Shown here one piece after another: positions 1-8,578 of a DNA stretch of 64,000 bases. The stretch covers positions 1-64,000 of the forward strand of contig JAIKZG010000042.1 in NCBI GenBank assembly GCA_024682415.1, in the 5' to 3' direction. The position numbers and the translations under genes are program-made. Under the pieces are notes generated by a model, which was not told where the DNA came from, made no database searches, and was given only the letters and a program-made list of their open reading frames with translations. Numbering within the stretch: position 1 is the stretch's first letter; the number at the start of each line of letters is the position of its first letter. The DNA is from Prevotella sp. (lineage in GTDB: Bacteria > Bacteroidota > Bacteroidia > Bacteroidales > Bacteroidaceae).

Positions 1-76
1 GCATTTTAAAAGAAACTTCAGCTGTTCGTGAGAATAGCTTTATAATATCATAATTTCAAATTATGGTTATAGCCAA

Positions 77-104
77 GCAGCCCTCCCGAAATCGAGAGGG
101 CTGC
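77..104. terminator. Hairpin, probable terminator of an off-window gene
   Basis: Nine-base perfect inverted repeat (GCAGCCCTC / GAGGGCTGC) around a 10-base loop, followed on the plus strand by GTTTGT. It precedes the first complete gene, so it most likely ends a transcript that enters from the left. The T-tract is short, so termination is an inference. Confidence 0.5.
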
Positions 105-222
105 GTTTGTATATATCTTTGATTAATAATGATGATATGACAAAGATTAATAAAGGTGATATGGCAAAAATTATGTGGCGCATCTTCATGCGATTTCTCT
201 TTCGTATTCGGCAAAAAAGTAG

Positions 223-230
223 TAACTTCG
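223..230 (+). promoter_or_regulatory. -7 box of the endonuclease gene
   Basis: TAACTTCG is one base off the Bacteroidota -7 consensus TAnnTTTG and lies 35 bases before the preferred start codon at 266. No convincing -33 TTTG is at the right distance (TTCG at 201-204 is closest). The placement supports the start at 266 rather than any upstream ATG. Confidence 0.4.
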
Positions 231-265
231 CACCCCGAATACATCAAAAATATCGTTTTATTTTC

Positions 266-1843
266 ATGAAACTACAAAAAATTAAGAAAATGGTTGCGGC
301 AGTGGTGCTGTTGCTCCATTCGGTCGTGCTGGCGTGGGCACAAGGACCAAACAATTCGGGAACGTATTACGAGAATGCCAATGGCACACGAGGCAAACAG
401 CTAAAGACGGCTCTCGCAGCGATTATCAACAAGCATACGGTTTTAAGTTATGGCGATTTGTGGGACTGCTACAGCAAAACTGATGTGCGCAGCGACGGCA
501 AGATTTGGGATATGTATTCTAATTCTACCGACTTCGACCCAGTAAAAGATCGCGACAAGGGAAATCACGATGGTGAAGGCGCAACTTATAACAGAGAGCA
601 TTCTTTCCCTAAGAGCTGGTTTAACAAGAAAAGCCCGATGGTGACCGACCTTATGCACATCGTGCCTACCGACAGCTATGTAAACGGAATGCGCAGCAGC
701 TATCCTTTTGGTGAAACCAATGGCGAAATATTTCAGTCGGAAGGTAGTTTCAGCAAGCTTGGCGCAAGCAAGACTCCAGGATTTAACGGCACAGTTTTTG
801 AACCTGCCGACGAATATAAAGGCGATTTCGCCCGTATCTACTTCTATATGGTAACATGCTATGAAAACGACTTACCTCATTGGAACTGTGAAATGATCGA
901 CGGCTACACTTATCCTGCATTTAATGAGTGGGCTTTGAAATTGCTTCTTCGCTGGGCAAAGAATGATCCTGTAAGCGAAAAGGAAATCAATCGTAATAAC
1001 GCAGTCTTTGGTATTCAGAAAAACAGAAATCCGTATGTGGATTATCCTGGATTGGAACAATATGTATGGGGCGGAATGATGGATGCTACATTCAATTACG
1101 CAGATTACGACGCTAAGAGCGTGAAGTATGAAGTGGATAAAGTGCCTACTACAACTGATGAACAGAGGGGCGAGGAAGATAATAATGGCGGTCAGGGCAC
1201 GGATATAGAAATTACTGGCAGCGGTGAGTTTGTAAAGGTGGCTTCGGCAGCCAATCTTATTGTGGGCAATCAGTATATGATTGTGTATGAAGATGGTGCT
1301 AACAGTCATGCTATGGGCGCAAGCAGCAATGACATTCGCAGTGATGTGGCAATCACCGTAGACGGCAATACTACTAATGGCGGTAATGGTGTACACTTGC
1401 TTACGCTTGGCGGTAAGGTTGGTGCTTACACTTTGTATGACGCAGCGGAGAATAAATATCTCTCGCTAAACGAGAAGAAAAACAAAATCCATACTGCCGA
1501 CAATGCCGACAGCGACAACGCTAAATGGAGAATATCATTCAAGGATGATAAGGTGGAAATCATCAACGTGAAATTCAATAATAATCAGATTCAGTTTAAT
1601 TCCAGTCTGCCTCGTTTCGCATGCTATAAGGGTACTCAGAAAGCAATCTCTCTTTACATGAAGAAGACTTCTGCTGCTACAGGCATTTTCTCTGTAGACA
1701 ATGGCAACGTGGCTACTATCATGGTAGATGTTTATTCTCTCGACGGTCGCCGAGTGAAGCACGGCGTGGAGAAGAAACAGGCTCTTAATGGTTTGCAGAA
1801 AGGTATCTACATAATGGATGGCAAGAAATACGTGGTAAGATAG
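266..1843 (+). CDS. Secreted endonuclease I family nuclease
   Basis: Probable extracellular or periplasmic DNase of the endonuclease I/BsnI family. The start at 266 gives a clean signal peptide (MKLQKIKK, a hydrophobic stretch, then AWAQ); an in-frame ATG at 107 would bury it. The catalytic region near residues 100-250 shows the family hallmark NREHSFPKSWF followed by TDLMHIVPTDSYVN, the His-Asn-metal type active site. A C-terminal half of about 190 residues (from roughly residue 330) is unrelated to the nuclease and ends with a short sorting-like segment (VYSLDGRRV...GIYIMDGKKYVV), resembling the type IX secretion/Por tails common in Bacteroidota. A role in DNA scavenging or biofilm DNA degradation is inferred. 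Confidence 0.85.
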   Translation: MKLQKIKKMVAAVVLLLHSVVLAWAQGPNNSGTYYENANGTRGKQLKTALAAIINKHTVLSYGDLWDCYSKTDVRSDGKIWDMYSNSTDFDPVKDRDKGNHDGEGATYNREHSFPKSWFNKKSPMVTDLMHIVPTDSYVNGMRSSYPFGETNGEIFQSEGSFSKLGASKTPGFNGTVFEPADEYKGDFARIYFYMVTCYENDLPHWNCEMIDGYTYPAFNEWALKLLLRWAKNDPVSEKEINRNNAVFGIQKNRNPYVDYPGLEQYVWGGMMDATFNYADYDAKSVKYEVDKVPTTTDEQRGEEDNNGGQGTDIEITGSGEFVKVASAANLIVGNQYMIVYEDGANSHAMGASSNDIRSDVAITVDGNTTNGGNGVHLLTLGGKVGAYTLYDAAENKYLSLNEKKNKIHTADNADSDNAKWRISFKDDKVEIINVKFNNNQIQFNSSLPRFACYKGTQKAISLYMKKTSAATGIFSVDNGNVATIMVDVYSLDGRRVKHGVEKKQALNGLQKGIYIMDGKKYVVR

Positions 1844-1930
1844 TCCTTACATCTTATCATGATTTCTTTGAAGAGTCTTAGATTTAGTTGATAGTATCTC
1901 TGGTTAGTACTATAAAATTTACTCAAAAAA

Positions 1931-1968
1931 GGGAAAAGCCTTGCATGATTAAGGCTCTTCCCTTTTTT
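1931..1968. terminator. Bidirectional terminator between convergent genes
   Basis: Twelve-base stem (GGGAAAAGCCTT / AAGGCTCTTCCC with one wobble) followed by TTTTTT, between the endonuclease gene and the convergent TonB receptor gene. A near copy lies at 4633-4670 on the far side of the receptor gene. Confidence 0.8.
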
Positions 1969-1980
1969 ATTTTTAGGTTA

Positions 1981-4134
1981 TTACATTCTGTTTTTCTGAC
2001 TGCTTCCCGCGCCCTGACCTTTATATTTGCTTCGGGCAGTGTTGAACTTGTAGCGGAAAGTGAATTCGATACCTCTTCGCGCAGTCTGTAGGTTTTCCAG
2101 CTCACGCAGACCATTATATACCATCACTTTATGGTTTTGCTGATTGAAAGCGTCGCTGATTCGCAGGCGAGTTTCTATCTTATCCTTGCACCATGTCTTC
2201 AAGATGGTGAAGCTGAACTCTTGAATAGGAACATACATGTGGATGTTGCCGAAATATCCTGACGTCTGGTATCTGTAGTCAGCGTCAAGGTGCCAGTTGT
2301 GGGGCAGCGCGAAGTGATTACGCAGCGCGAAATTCGCTGTAGGGTGATTGAAGATGCGCTTGCCATCCTTGGTGTCGGCATGATAGTTCTGCCCACGAAG
2401 ATAGAACACAAACTTTGGCGACCATAGCGGCTGGTTGTTCCATCCGCGTCCGATGCTTGGAGCGATGTTGAGCGCGAAATGCCATGTGTCGTAAGAGTCA
2501 AGCTCCACAGGATGAAGATAAGAAATCTCAGGATGTTCCACTCCGTCGGGAGTCTTGTAAGGTTCAGAGAAAAGGCTTATCTCATTCTTGATATGAGAAA
2601 ATCCCGTAGAGATATTCACCCATTTCCATGCCGCGTTGAGAGAAATGTTGTCGGAATAAGTAGGGGAGAGCAGAGGGTTGCCACCTTCAAGAGAGTATTT
2701 GTTGTCGTAGTGTATGCCGCTGCGTAGGCTGCTGTAGTCGGGGCGGCTTATGTCGCGCGAATATGAAAGGCTCATCTGCACAGGCGCTTTCTTAATCACC
2801 GCCACAGGCATGCTGAGCGAAACATTTGGAAACCAGTCGTTATATTTTCTGCTCTGCTCGTCGATGCGCTTGTCGTATTCATAATAATTGCTGTTGGTAT
2901 GCTCAAAGCGCAGCCCAAGGTTGGCGTATAGTTTGCCAAACGTATGGTTATACTCCGCAAATCCGGCAAGCAACGCTTCGTTAATCTTGCTCTTGTCGTC
3001 TTTCACTATGTGCTGCGGATTGGAATATGAGTTTTTGCAGCGAGAGTAGCTGTCTTCCGTGCCGAACGTAATCTGTCCGCCCCACAGAGGGTGGGCTGCC
3101 ACAGCCTTTATTGCGTAAAGACTATTGCGAGTAGGATTTTCAGTCGTCACGTTAAAGGTTTCAGTAGTGTGGTCAGTGAGGTTCTCCACCGTCTCTGCCG
3201 TGCATCCATGAGTGCGGTTGTCAGAGAAATACATATCAGCGTTTACGTCTATCTGCCAGTCGGAAGTTTTTCCGCTGTAGTATAGATTGGTAGCGTGATT
3301 CCATGTGCTGTATTTCGAGGTTATCAACGCCATTGAGCGCTCCATGCTCACATCGTTGCGCCTCACGTCGGTGTCTATGAAGCTGCCGTGGGGCATTTGT
3401 TTCGGCAAGCGATAATAGCTGTAGCGCATTCCGAACGATTTGTCTTCCGACAGTTGCCAGTTGAGCGTGAGCGTAGGTGCCCAGTGCCACGATTTGTTGC
3501 GTATGTGGGAGAAAGCTGCCTGAGTCAACTTCTCATCGAGATAAGTATTCTGGTTTACGATGTTGTCGTGACCGTAAATCTGCCTTTCGCCCCATAGTTT
3601 CAGCCCGATGTCGAAGCCGTCTTTTCTGAAGTTGAGCGCAAGGTTTTCCCACACTGTGTGGTCGTAGATGTAGCCATAGCGTGTTTCGTTGTCAAGACTG
3701 AAACCCTCGCCCTGCTCCTTTTTCAGAAATATGCGCACAACAGCTTTAGTGGAAGCCGAATATCGTGCTCCCGGATTCTGCACCACCTCCACGCGCGCTA
3801 TCCTGTCGCTTTGCAGCTGGCTCAGCTCCTTCAGGTCTTTTATCTCGCGTCCGTTGATATATATAGTGGCATTTCCGCGCCCCATGACGCTTATGGCTTC
3901 ATCTTTCGCCTCCACCATAGGCAGACGTTTCAGCACATCAATGCTTGAACCTGCCTTTTCGAGTATCGAACCAGCAATGCGTGTTATCTGCGCATCGCCT
4001 TTAATATGCGTTTTCGGCATAGTGCTTCTCACCACCACCTCTTCCAAGTTTATCGCGTCGTGAGAAGGATTTGTCTGTGCCCATGCTCCGACAGCCGTCG
4101 TGAGCAAGAGGGCTAATGTTGCTGTTTTTTTCAT
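1981..4134 (-). CDS. TonB-dependent outer membrane receptor
   Basis: Outer-membrane beta-barrel protein of the TonB-dependent receptor class (717 residues). The start at 4134 gives the signal peptide MKKTATLALLL...GAWAQ. Residues about 25-140 form a plug domain (LKRLPMVEAKDEAISVMGRG, INGREI, RVEVVQNPGARYSAS), followed by a long barrel rich in alternating aromatic strands. There is no carboxypeptidase-regulatory-like domain and no SusD partner next to it, so it is not a standard glycan utilisation pair; the substrate is unknown. It resembles the outer membrane beta-barrel 3 family. It stands alone, with a tandem repeat array upstream of its start. Confidence 0.85.
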   Translation of the reverse strand: MKKTATLALLLTTAVGAWAQTNPSHDAINLEEVVVRSTMPKTHIKGDAQITRIAGSILEKAGSSIDVLKRLPMVEAKDEAISVMGRGNATIYINGREIKDLKELSQLQSDRIARVEVVQNPGARYSASTKAVVRIFLKKEQGEGFSLDNETRYGYIYDHTVWENLALNFRKDGFDIGLKLWGERQIYGHDNIVNQNTYLDEKLTQAAFSHIRNKSWHWAPTLTLNWQLSEDKSFGMRYSYYRLPKQMPHGSFIDTDVRRNDVSMERSMALITSKYSTWNHATNLYYSGKTSDWQIDVNADMYFSDNRTHGCTAETVENLTDHTTETFNVTTENPTRNSLYAIKAVAAHPLWGGQITFGTEDSYSRCKNSYSNPQHIVKDDKSKINEALLAGFAEYNHTFGKLYANLGLRFEHTNSNYYEYDKRIDEQSRKYNDWFPNVSLSMPVAVIKKAPVQMSLSYSRDISRPDYSSLRSGIHYDNKYSLEGGNPLLSPTYSDNISLNAAWKWVNISTGFSHIKNEISLFSEPYKTPDGVEHPEISYLHPVELDSYDTWHFALNIAPSIGRGWNNQPLWSPKFVFYLRGQNYHADTKDGKRIFNHPTANFALRNHFALPHNWHLDADYRYQTSGYFGNIHMYVPIQEFSFTILKTWCKDKIETRLRISDAFNQQNHKVMVYNGLRELENLQTARRGIEFTFRYKFNTARSKYKGQGAGSSQKNRM

Positions 4135-4265
4135 TTCTATGAATTCTTTTGGCAGCAAATTTAATTATGCTAATATCATTGTTGATTACTCTAAACGGAA
4201 AATATTGCATCCGTCTTTCTTTTTGATTTGTCGTTAGACGTAGTTTCTTATCATAAAGTTTCATT

Positions 4266-4582
4266 CTTTTAGGATTTCTCTGTAGAGTTGTGCAGTGAAA
4301 TCTTCGTTTTAGGATTTGCCTGTAGAGTTGTGCAGTGAAATCTTCGTTTTAGGATTTGTCTGTAGAGTTGTGCAGCAAAATCTTCATTTTAGGATTTTTC
4401 TGTAGAGTTGTGCAGCTAAATTTTCATTTTAGGATTTTCTTGTAGAGTTGTGTGGCGAAATTTTCGTTTTAGGATTTGTCTGCAGAGTTGTGCAGCAAAA
4501 TCTTCGTTTTAGGATTTGTCTGCAGAGTTGTGCAGCGAAATCTTCGTTTTAGGATTTGTCTGTAGAGTTGTGTGGCGAAATT
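4266..4582. repeat. 40-bp tandem repeat array, 8 units
   Basis: Eight consecutive units of exactly 40 bp; the core AGGATT recurs at 4271, 4311, 4351, 4391, 4431, 4471, 4511 and 4551. Each unit carries GTAGAGTTGTG and an inverted repeat AAATC...GATTT around about 10 bases. Units differ at only a few positions and there are no unique spacers. The array lies between divergent genes, upstream of both. The same unit recurs at 21861-22082 and inverted at 47106-47171. Confidence 0.95.
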
Positions 4583-4632
4583 TCATTTCACCGCCTTTTT
4601 GAAACAATTCTTAAAGCAAAAAATATGAAATA

Positions 4633-4670
4633 GGGAAAAGCCTTACATGATTAGGGCTTTTCCCTTTTTT
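4633..4670. terminator. Terminator-like hairpin, near copy of 1931-1968
   Basis: Stem GGGAAAAGCC / GGGCTTTTCCC followed by TTTTTT. It differs from the hairpin at 1931-1968 by only a few bases, including in the loop (CATGATTA conserved). It sits downstream of the 40-bp array and upstream of the promoter of the next gene, where no plus-strand gene needs ending, so it may insulate that promoter. Confidence 0.6.
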
Positions 4671-4687
4671 CTTTTAGCGGGCGGAGC

Positions 4688-4695
4688 TATCTTTG
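4688..4695 (+). promoter_or_regulatory. -7 box TATCTTTG of the SFGG protein gene
   Basis: Exact TAnnTTTG match 46 bases before the start at 4742. No clear TTTG -33 element at the usual distance. Confidence 0.5.
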
Positions 4696-4741
4696 CCTAT
4701 AGAAAAAGAAATAATTCACTATATATAAAAAGAATACGATT

Positions 4742-5773
4742 ATGAAACGCTTTATTATATTAATCACGGCAATGCTCACATTGGTGGTGGCTTCGGCAAA
4801 CGCAATGAGCTACAGCAAGGCGCGTGAGCAGGCTCTGTTCCTCACCGATAAAATGGCGTATGAACTCAATCTCACCGACGACCAGTATGAAGCGGCTTAT
4901 GAGATAAATCTCGACTATCTCATGAGGATAAATGATTACGATGATGTGTACAGCACTTATTGGCGCAACCGTAATCTTGATCTTAGCTATGTGCTTCTCG
5001 ACTGGCAGTATGAGAGGTTTATAAATGCCCTTTATTTCTATCGCCCTATATATTGGGACGCAGGATATTGGCGTTTCAGAGTCTACGCGCGCTATCCTCA
5101 CAGAGATTATTATTACTTCGGTCGCCCGGCGTTCTATACTGTTTATCGTGGCAGCCACTCATGGTATAACAATGGCGGACGCTCATGGTATCGCAATCGC
5201 ACGTTTGGCAACGGACCGCGCAGAGATGGCGTGTTCTTCGGACTTCGCGACAGCTATCGTCGTGGTGACTTCGGCAACGGAGTGAGAGGACTTCACTCTA
5301 CAAACGCGTCTCGCATAAGCCAGAGAGGAATTCAGTCGTTTGGAGGCAGAAGCAAGGTGGAAACTTTTGATGGCAGAAGAAGCAGCACTCGCCAGACAGT
5401 GACTCTGCCGAATAATAATGGGGCGAGATATGGCAATAGTCATTCTTTCGGTGGTCGCAGTAATGCAACGACGGATTCTCGCACAGAGCGCAACACTGTA
5501 AGGACTACTCCGCGCAACACATTTAGCCCCGACAATAGTAATCGCAGCGGCAACTCTTCATCTTCGGGCAGCTTTGGCGGACGCAGCGGTGGATTCAATC
5601 ATTCATCAAGTGGCTCATTCGGTAGCGGAAACAATTCATCAAGAAGTGGCTCGTTTGGTGGTGGAAGCAATTCATCAAGAAGTGGCTCGTTTGGTGGTAA
5701 TCGCCCATCGGGAGGTTCATTTGGCGGAGGAAGCCATTCGTCGGGAGGCGGCTCATTCGGTGGACGCAGATAA
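4742..5773 (+). CDS. Exported protein with SFGG-rich low-complexity tail
   Basis: Unknown function, 343 residues. A signal peptide (MKRFIILITAMLTLVVASANA) precedes a region (residues 22-150) rich in Tyr, Trp and Arg with the segment LNLTDDQYEAAYEINLDYL, a weak echo of Spy/CpxP-like or DUF3826-like helical proteins. From about residue 190 the protein is almost only Gly, Ser, Arg, Asn and Phe, with repeated SGSFGG units. The last ten residues (SGGGSFGGRR) match exactly those of the protein encoded at 18434-19312, so the two are likely paralogues or share a tail. The 3' end overlaps the convergent phosphatase gene by 21 bp. The tail suggests a disordered, possibly self-associating envelope protein; this is inference. 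Confidence 0.75.
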   Translation: MKRFIILITAMLTLVVASANAMSYSKAREQALFLTDKMAYELNLTDDQYEAAYEINLDYLMRINDYDDVYSTYWRNRNLDLSYVLLDWQYERFINALYFYRPIYWDAGYWRFRVYARYPHRDYYYFGRPAFYTVYRGSHSWYNNGGRSWYRNRTFGNGPRRDGVFFGLRDSYRRGDFGNGVRGLHSTNASRISQRGIQSFGGRSKVETFDGRRSSTRQTVTLPNNNGARYGNSHSFGGRSNATTDSRTERNTVRTTPRNTFSPDNSNRSGNSSSSGSFGGRSGGFNHSSSGSFGSGNNSSRSGSFGGGSNSSRSGSFGGNRPSGGSFGGGSHSSGGGSFGGRR

Positions 5774-6277
5774 TTCCAAAATTCTGTATTCCACGTTCTT
5801 CATAGGCATGATCTCATTCATCGGTTTATTGAAAAATACGCTCTGAATGGCTTTGTTGATTATGCCATGCCCCACGGCAAGAACTGTCTTGCCGTGGTAT
5901 TTTTTTGTTATGAGCTGAAGAAAATCTGTGGCTCTCTGCTTCATCGCTTCAAGAGATTCTATGTCGTCGGGCCATGTCTTGTCTTTCAGGTCGGGAATAT
6001 ACATGCCCGTAAACTCTCCCCAGTCGCGCTCTCGCAGCAGTGGGATGGTGACGACTGGTTTATTGTGAGGCTTCGCAATGATATCGCAAGTGTCGATGGC
6101 GCGTTTGAGGTCGCTTGCCATAAAAATGTCGATGTGCTCATGGCTTAATTCTCGGCTTAATTCCTCGGCCTGAGCTATGCCCTTGGCATTGAGCTTGCCT
6201 TGAGTCTGCCCCTGCATTATGTGAGCTTCGTTGTCTACCGTTTCGCCATGTCTTACCAATATCAGTTTCGTTGCCAT
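5753..6277 (-). CDS. Histidine phosphatase (phosphoglycerate mutase-like)
   Basis: Histidine phosphatase superfamily, 174 residues. The catalytic motif is LVRHGETVDN at residues 7-16 with phospho-accepting His in RHG; the second catalytic His is in AVGHGIIN near residue 137, and RERDWGEF matches the proton-donor Glu region. The length fits small broad-specificity phosphatases or alpha-ribazole phosphatase (CobC) rather than glycolytic phosphoglycerate mutase (about 230-250). No cobalamin genes are nearby, so the substrate is left open. Its last 21 bp overlap the end of the convergent SFGG protein gene. A minus-strand -7 box (TACTTTTG) is at 6329-6336. Confidence 0.85.
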   Translation of the reverse strand: MATKLILVRHGETVDNEAHIMQGQTQGKLNAKGIAQAEELSRELSHEHIDIFMASDLKRAIDTCDIIAKPHNKPVVTIPLLRERDWGEFTGMYIPDLKDKTWPDDIESLEAMKQRATDFLQLITKKYHGKTVLAVGHGIINKAIQSVFFNKPMNEIMPMKNVEYRILELSASTE

Positions 6278-6345
6278 AACCTTTATTATATAATATATGC
6301 TGATTACTTTCCTTTAAATTTGTGGGCACAAAAGTAATAAAAAAC

Positions 6346-6376
6346 TTGTTTTTATCTGCTGAAAATCTTATTTTTG
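6346..6376 (+). promoter_or_regulatory. Promoter of the DUF308 gene
   Basis: TTG at 6346-6348, 20 bases, then TATTTTTG at 6369-6376: a full Bacteroidota-type promoter 46 bases before the start codon. Confidence 0.7.
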
Positions 6377-6422
6377 CTATGCAGAAAACCAAATGATAAT
6401 ACACATAAAAACTTAAGTAAAA

Positions 6423-7058
6423 ATGAAAGTTCTTCAAAGTACAATTTTTCGTGCCGTGTGCGCCATCGTCACAGGCTTGCTGCTTATAAAATACAGCAAG
6501 GATGCAATCACATGGATAACGCAGCTTATCGGTGTGCTGTTTTTCATATCCGGGGTGATTTCGTGCGCGACGTATTATAGTATGTTGCGACAATATAAGG
6601 AAGTAAGCGCCACCGATGGTGAGGGTAATATGGTGGTCAATGCACCGTCTTTCCCTATTGTGGGGCTGGGAAGCGTAATCCTCGGAGCTATCCTCATATT
6701 CATGCCAACATCGTTTGTTACATATATAATGTATGTGTTTGCGGCTCTGCTTATTCTTGGCGCGCTCAATCAGTTTGTAAATCTCGCCACAATAAGCAAG
6801 ACGGCAAAGGTGGGCATATTCTATTGGATAATTCCTTCGCTGCTGCTACTTACTGCCATTCTCATCATCGTGCGCCCGGTAGCTATGGCATCAACTCCAT
6901 TTTATGTGCTCGGATGGTGTATGCTTGTGTATGGCGTGATGGAATGCGTTAATGCTTTGAAGATAAGGAAAATCACCGATGCTGCGCAGCGTGAAGCGGA
7001 GCGATTGTCGCAGCCGAAAAGTGATGAGGCTATCGTGATAGAGGAAAAGCAAGAATAA
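6423..7058 (+). CDS. DUF308 (HdeD-like) inner membrane protein
   Basis: Membrane protein of 211 residues with about six hydrophobic segments (for example residues 8-24, 32-50, 74-95, 100-116, 126-150 and 155-175), alternating with short loops. The pattern and the motifs VTGLLLI...GVLFFISGVIS and LGWCMLVYGVMECVNALK fit the DUF308/HdeD family. HdeD is linked to acid resistance in enterobacteria, but that role cannot be carried over here. The C-terminus is a charged cytoplasmic tail. Ends before a shared terminator with the convergent mscL. Confidence 0.75.
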   Translation: MKVLQSTIFRAVCAIVTGLLLIKYSKDAITWITQLIGVLFFISGVISCATYYSMLRQYKEVSATDGEGNMVVNAPSFPIVGLGSVILGAILIFMPTSFVTYIMYVFAALLILGALNQFVNLATISKTAKVGIFYWIIPSLLLLTAILIIVRPVAMASTPFYVLGWCMLVYGVMECVNALKIRKITDAAQREAERLSQPKSDEAIVIEEKQE

Positions 7059-7079
7059 TGAGCAATAATAACAGAATAG

Positions 7080-7124
7080 AAAAGGGAAGCACTCGATATA
7101 TGCCGAGAATGCTTCCCTTTTTAG
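7080..7124. terminator. Bidirectional terminator, DUF308 gene / mscL
   Basis: GGGAAGCA pairs with TGCTTCCC around a nested CTCG / CGAG helix, flanked by AAAA on the left and TTTTT on the right, so it can serve both convergent genes. Confidence 0.8.
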
Positions 7125-7132
7125 TTGCGTAT

Positions 7133-7561
7133 TTATTTCTTTAATGCGTCTCTTATCTCACGCAGAAGTGTTACCTCCTCGCTTGGTTCTGCAGGAGCAG
7201 CTGCGTCTTCTTCCTCTTTCTTCGTTCTCTTCAGCTTGCTTATGCCTTTCACCATAAGGAACACGCAGAGTGCTATAATCACGAAGTCTACTACATTCTG
7301 CAGGAAGTTGCCGTAGGCAAAGACAGGAGCGCCTGCTTCCTGTGCCTGTGCCAAAGTGGCATAAGAGCCTTCACCGAGATTAACAAACAAATCCTTGAAG
7401 TCTATGCCGCCAGTGATTCTGCCGATTACTGGCATCATCAAATCGTTAACAATCGACGTTACAATCTTGCCGAATGCGCCGCCGATGATTACACCTACTG
7501 CCATGTCAATGGCATTGCCCTTGACCGCAAAGTCTTTAAATTCTTGAATAAATTTTGCCAT
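7133..7561 (-). CDS. mscL: Large-conductance mechanosensitive channel
   Basis: MscL, 142 residues, the pentameric emergency valve opened by membrane tension on osmotic downshock. The N-terminal helix ([34 protein letters not shown], shown here only in part) carries the FxxFAxKGN and [10 protein letters not shown] signatures of TM1; the second helix is at residues about 88-108 ([17 protein letters not shown]). The Ala/Pro/Glu-rich linker and a C-terminal helical bundle ([15 protein letters not shown]) follow. Length is typical. A minus-strand -7 box TATCTTTG lies at 7594-7601. Confidence 0.97.
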   Translation of the reverse strand: MAKFIQEFKDFAVKGNAIDMAVGVIIGGAFGKIVTSIVNDLMMPVIGRITGGIDFKDLFVNLGEGSYATLAQAQEAGAPVFAYGNFLQNVVDFVIIALCVFLMVKGISKLKRTKKEEEDAAAPAEPSEEVTLLREIRDALKK

Positions 7562-7662
7562 AATATTAATAGTATGATTTAGAATTTATGCTTCAAAGAT
7601 AATAAGTTTTCTTTTATCCTCCTAATTTTTATTATGCGAAAAAAGAAAGTTGCTCTAAAATA

Positions 7663-7693
7663 TTTGTGTATTAAGATTATTGTATTACTTTTG
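7663..7693 (+). promoter_or_regulatory. Promoter of the acidic protein gene
   Basis: TTTG at 7663-7666, 19 bases, TACTTTTG at 7686-7693, 20 bases before the start codon. Confidence 0.7.
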
Positions 7694-7713
7694 CAGCACT
7701 AAGATATAACGAT

Positions 7714-8517
7714 ATGAAGAAACCAAAGGCATTAACATTGAAAACACTAAGTAAGAGTAATGTTTGGGACCTCCAGGAGAACGATGTGTTCCGACTTCTT
7801 GCAACGGCAGAAAAGGATGCAGACTTAAAGGATAACTTCCGCCGATATGTTGATATATTCCGCAGCGCGTTTGAAATAGAAACAGTGGCTGTGGACAGAC
7901 CTCAGGTAATAGAAAAATACGAGGCAAGAGGATTTCAGGTAGACAGCGTGGAAGATGGCGACAGCATGGCAAAATGGGCCGTGAAAAAACGTCCTATCAT
8001 GCGTATTACAGACCTCACATACGAAAACATTCACCACATTTCTGCCGCAAAACTTATTGAAGTGTTGGAACGAAATTTCGGAGGTGGCTGGGAGTCGCTT
8101 TCGCAGAGCATTCAGGATATTATCCAGAGCGGATTTGACATCAGCACGACTACTCTTCCTGCCAACAGACTGCATAAGGAAGGTGGAATGTATGAGCGCA
8201 AAGTGGCTGACGGATATGAGGTGCTCGAAATTCCTAAGGGCTCATGGGTGGAGGCTATCTTTGCCAAAGAGAAGCCTGAGCTTGACAAGCCTCACATGAA
8301 GTTTGACGACGAAGCTAAGGAGAATATCTCAGATGAAAATGGCGACGACGACATTGAGATAGACGACAAGAAGCGCGACGACTTTGATGATGAGGATGCT
8401 TTCGATATCGACGACGACGCTCTTACCGAGGAAAGCTATCGCACTACCTATGATGCCAACCCAGATGATTTGAATCTTGAAGCGGCAGATTTGTCAGATG
8501 ATGACGACGCTTACTAA
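7714..8517 (+). CDS. Conserved hypothetical protein with Asp-rich tail
   Basis: Not recognised; 267 residues, no signal peptide or membrane segment, so cytoplasmic. The first 190 residues look globular (LTLKTLSKSNVWDLQENDVFRLL; IPKGSWVEAIFAKEKPELDKP); the last 70 are strongly acidic with runs of Asp (DDDIEIDDKK, DDDDAY), like the tail of a nucleic-acid mimic or a partner of a basic protein. It stands alone under its own promoter, and the ECF sigma factor gene follows after 229 bp with a separate promoter. Confidence 0.6.
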   Translation: MKKPKALTLKTLSKSNVWDLQENDVFRLLATAEKDADLKDNFRRYVDIFRSAFEIETVAVDRPQVIEKYEARGFQVDSVEDGDSMAKWAVKKRPIMRITDLTYENIHHISAAKLIEVLERNFGGGWESLSQSIQDIIQSGFDISTTTLPANRLHKEGGMYERKVADGYEVLEIPKGSWVEAIFAKEKPELDKPHMKFDDEAKENISDENGDDDIEIDDKKRDDFDDEDAFDIDDDALTEESYRTTYDANPDDLNLEAADLSDDDDAY

Positions 8518-8546
8518 AAATATTTTTTAGGAATAAATAAAAAAGA

Positions 8547-8578
8547 TTTGGAGTTCTGAAAGGAACTCCTTATCTTTG
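8547..8578 (+). promoter_or_regulatory. Promoter of the ECF sigma gene, with embedded palindromes
   Basis: TTTG at 8547-8550, 20 bases, TATCTTTG at 8571-8578. A perfect 7-bp inverted repeat (GGAGTTC at 8550-8556, GAACTCC at 8563-8569) fills the space between the two elements. A second 9-bp one (GCACTTATA / TATAAGTGC, 8578-8608) begins at the likely transcription start. Both positions suit an operator or a 5' hairpin. Confidence 0.65.

Noticed and set aside
872..1396. 174-residue frame antisense to the endonuclease gene
   Set aside because: It is a shadow of the conserved nuclease coding sequence and has no recognisable domain.
4266..4582. CRISPR array
   Set aside because: Units are conserved along their whole 40 bases; there are no unique spacers and no cas genes. 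The same holds for the 41- and 42-bp arrays.
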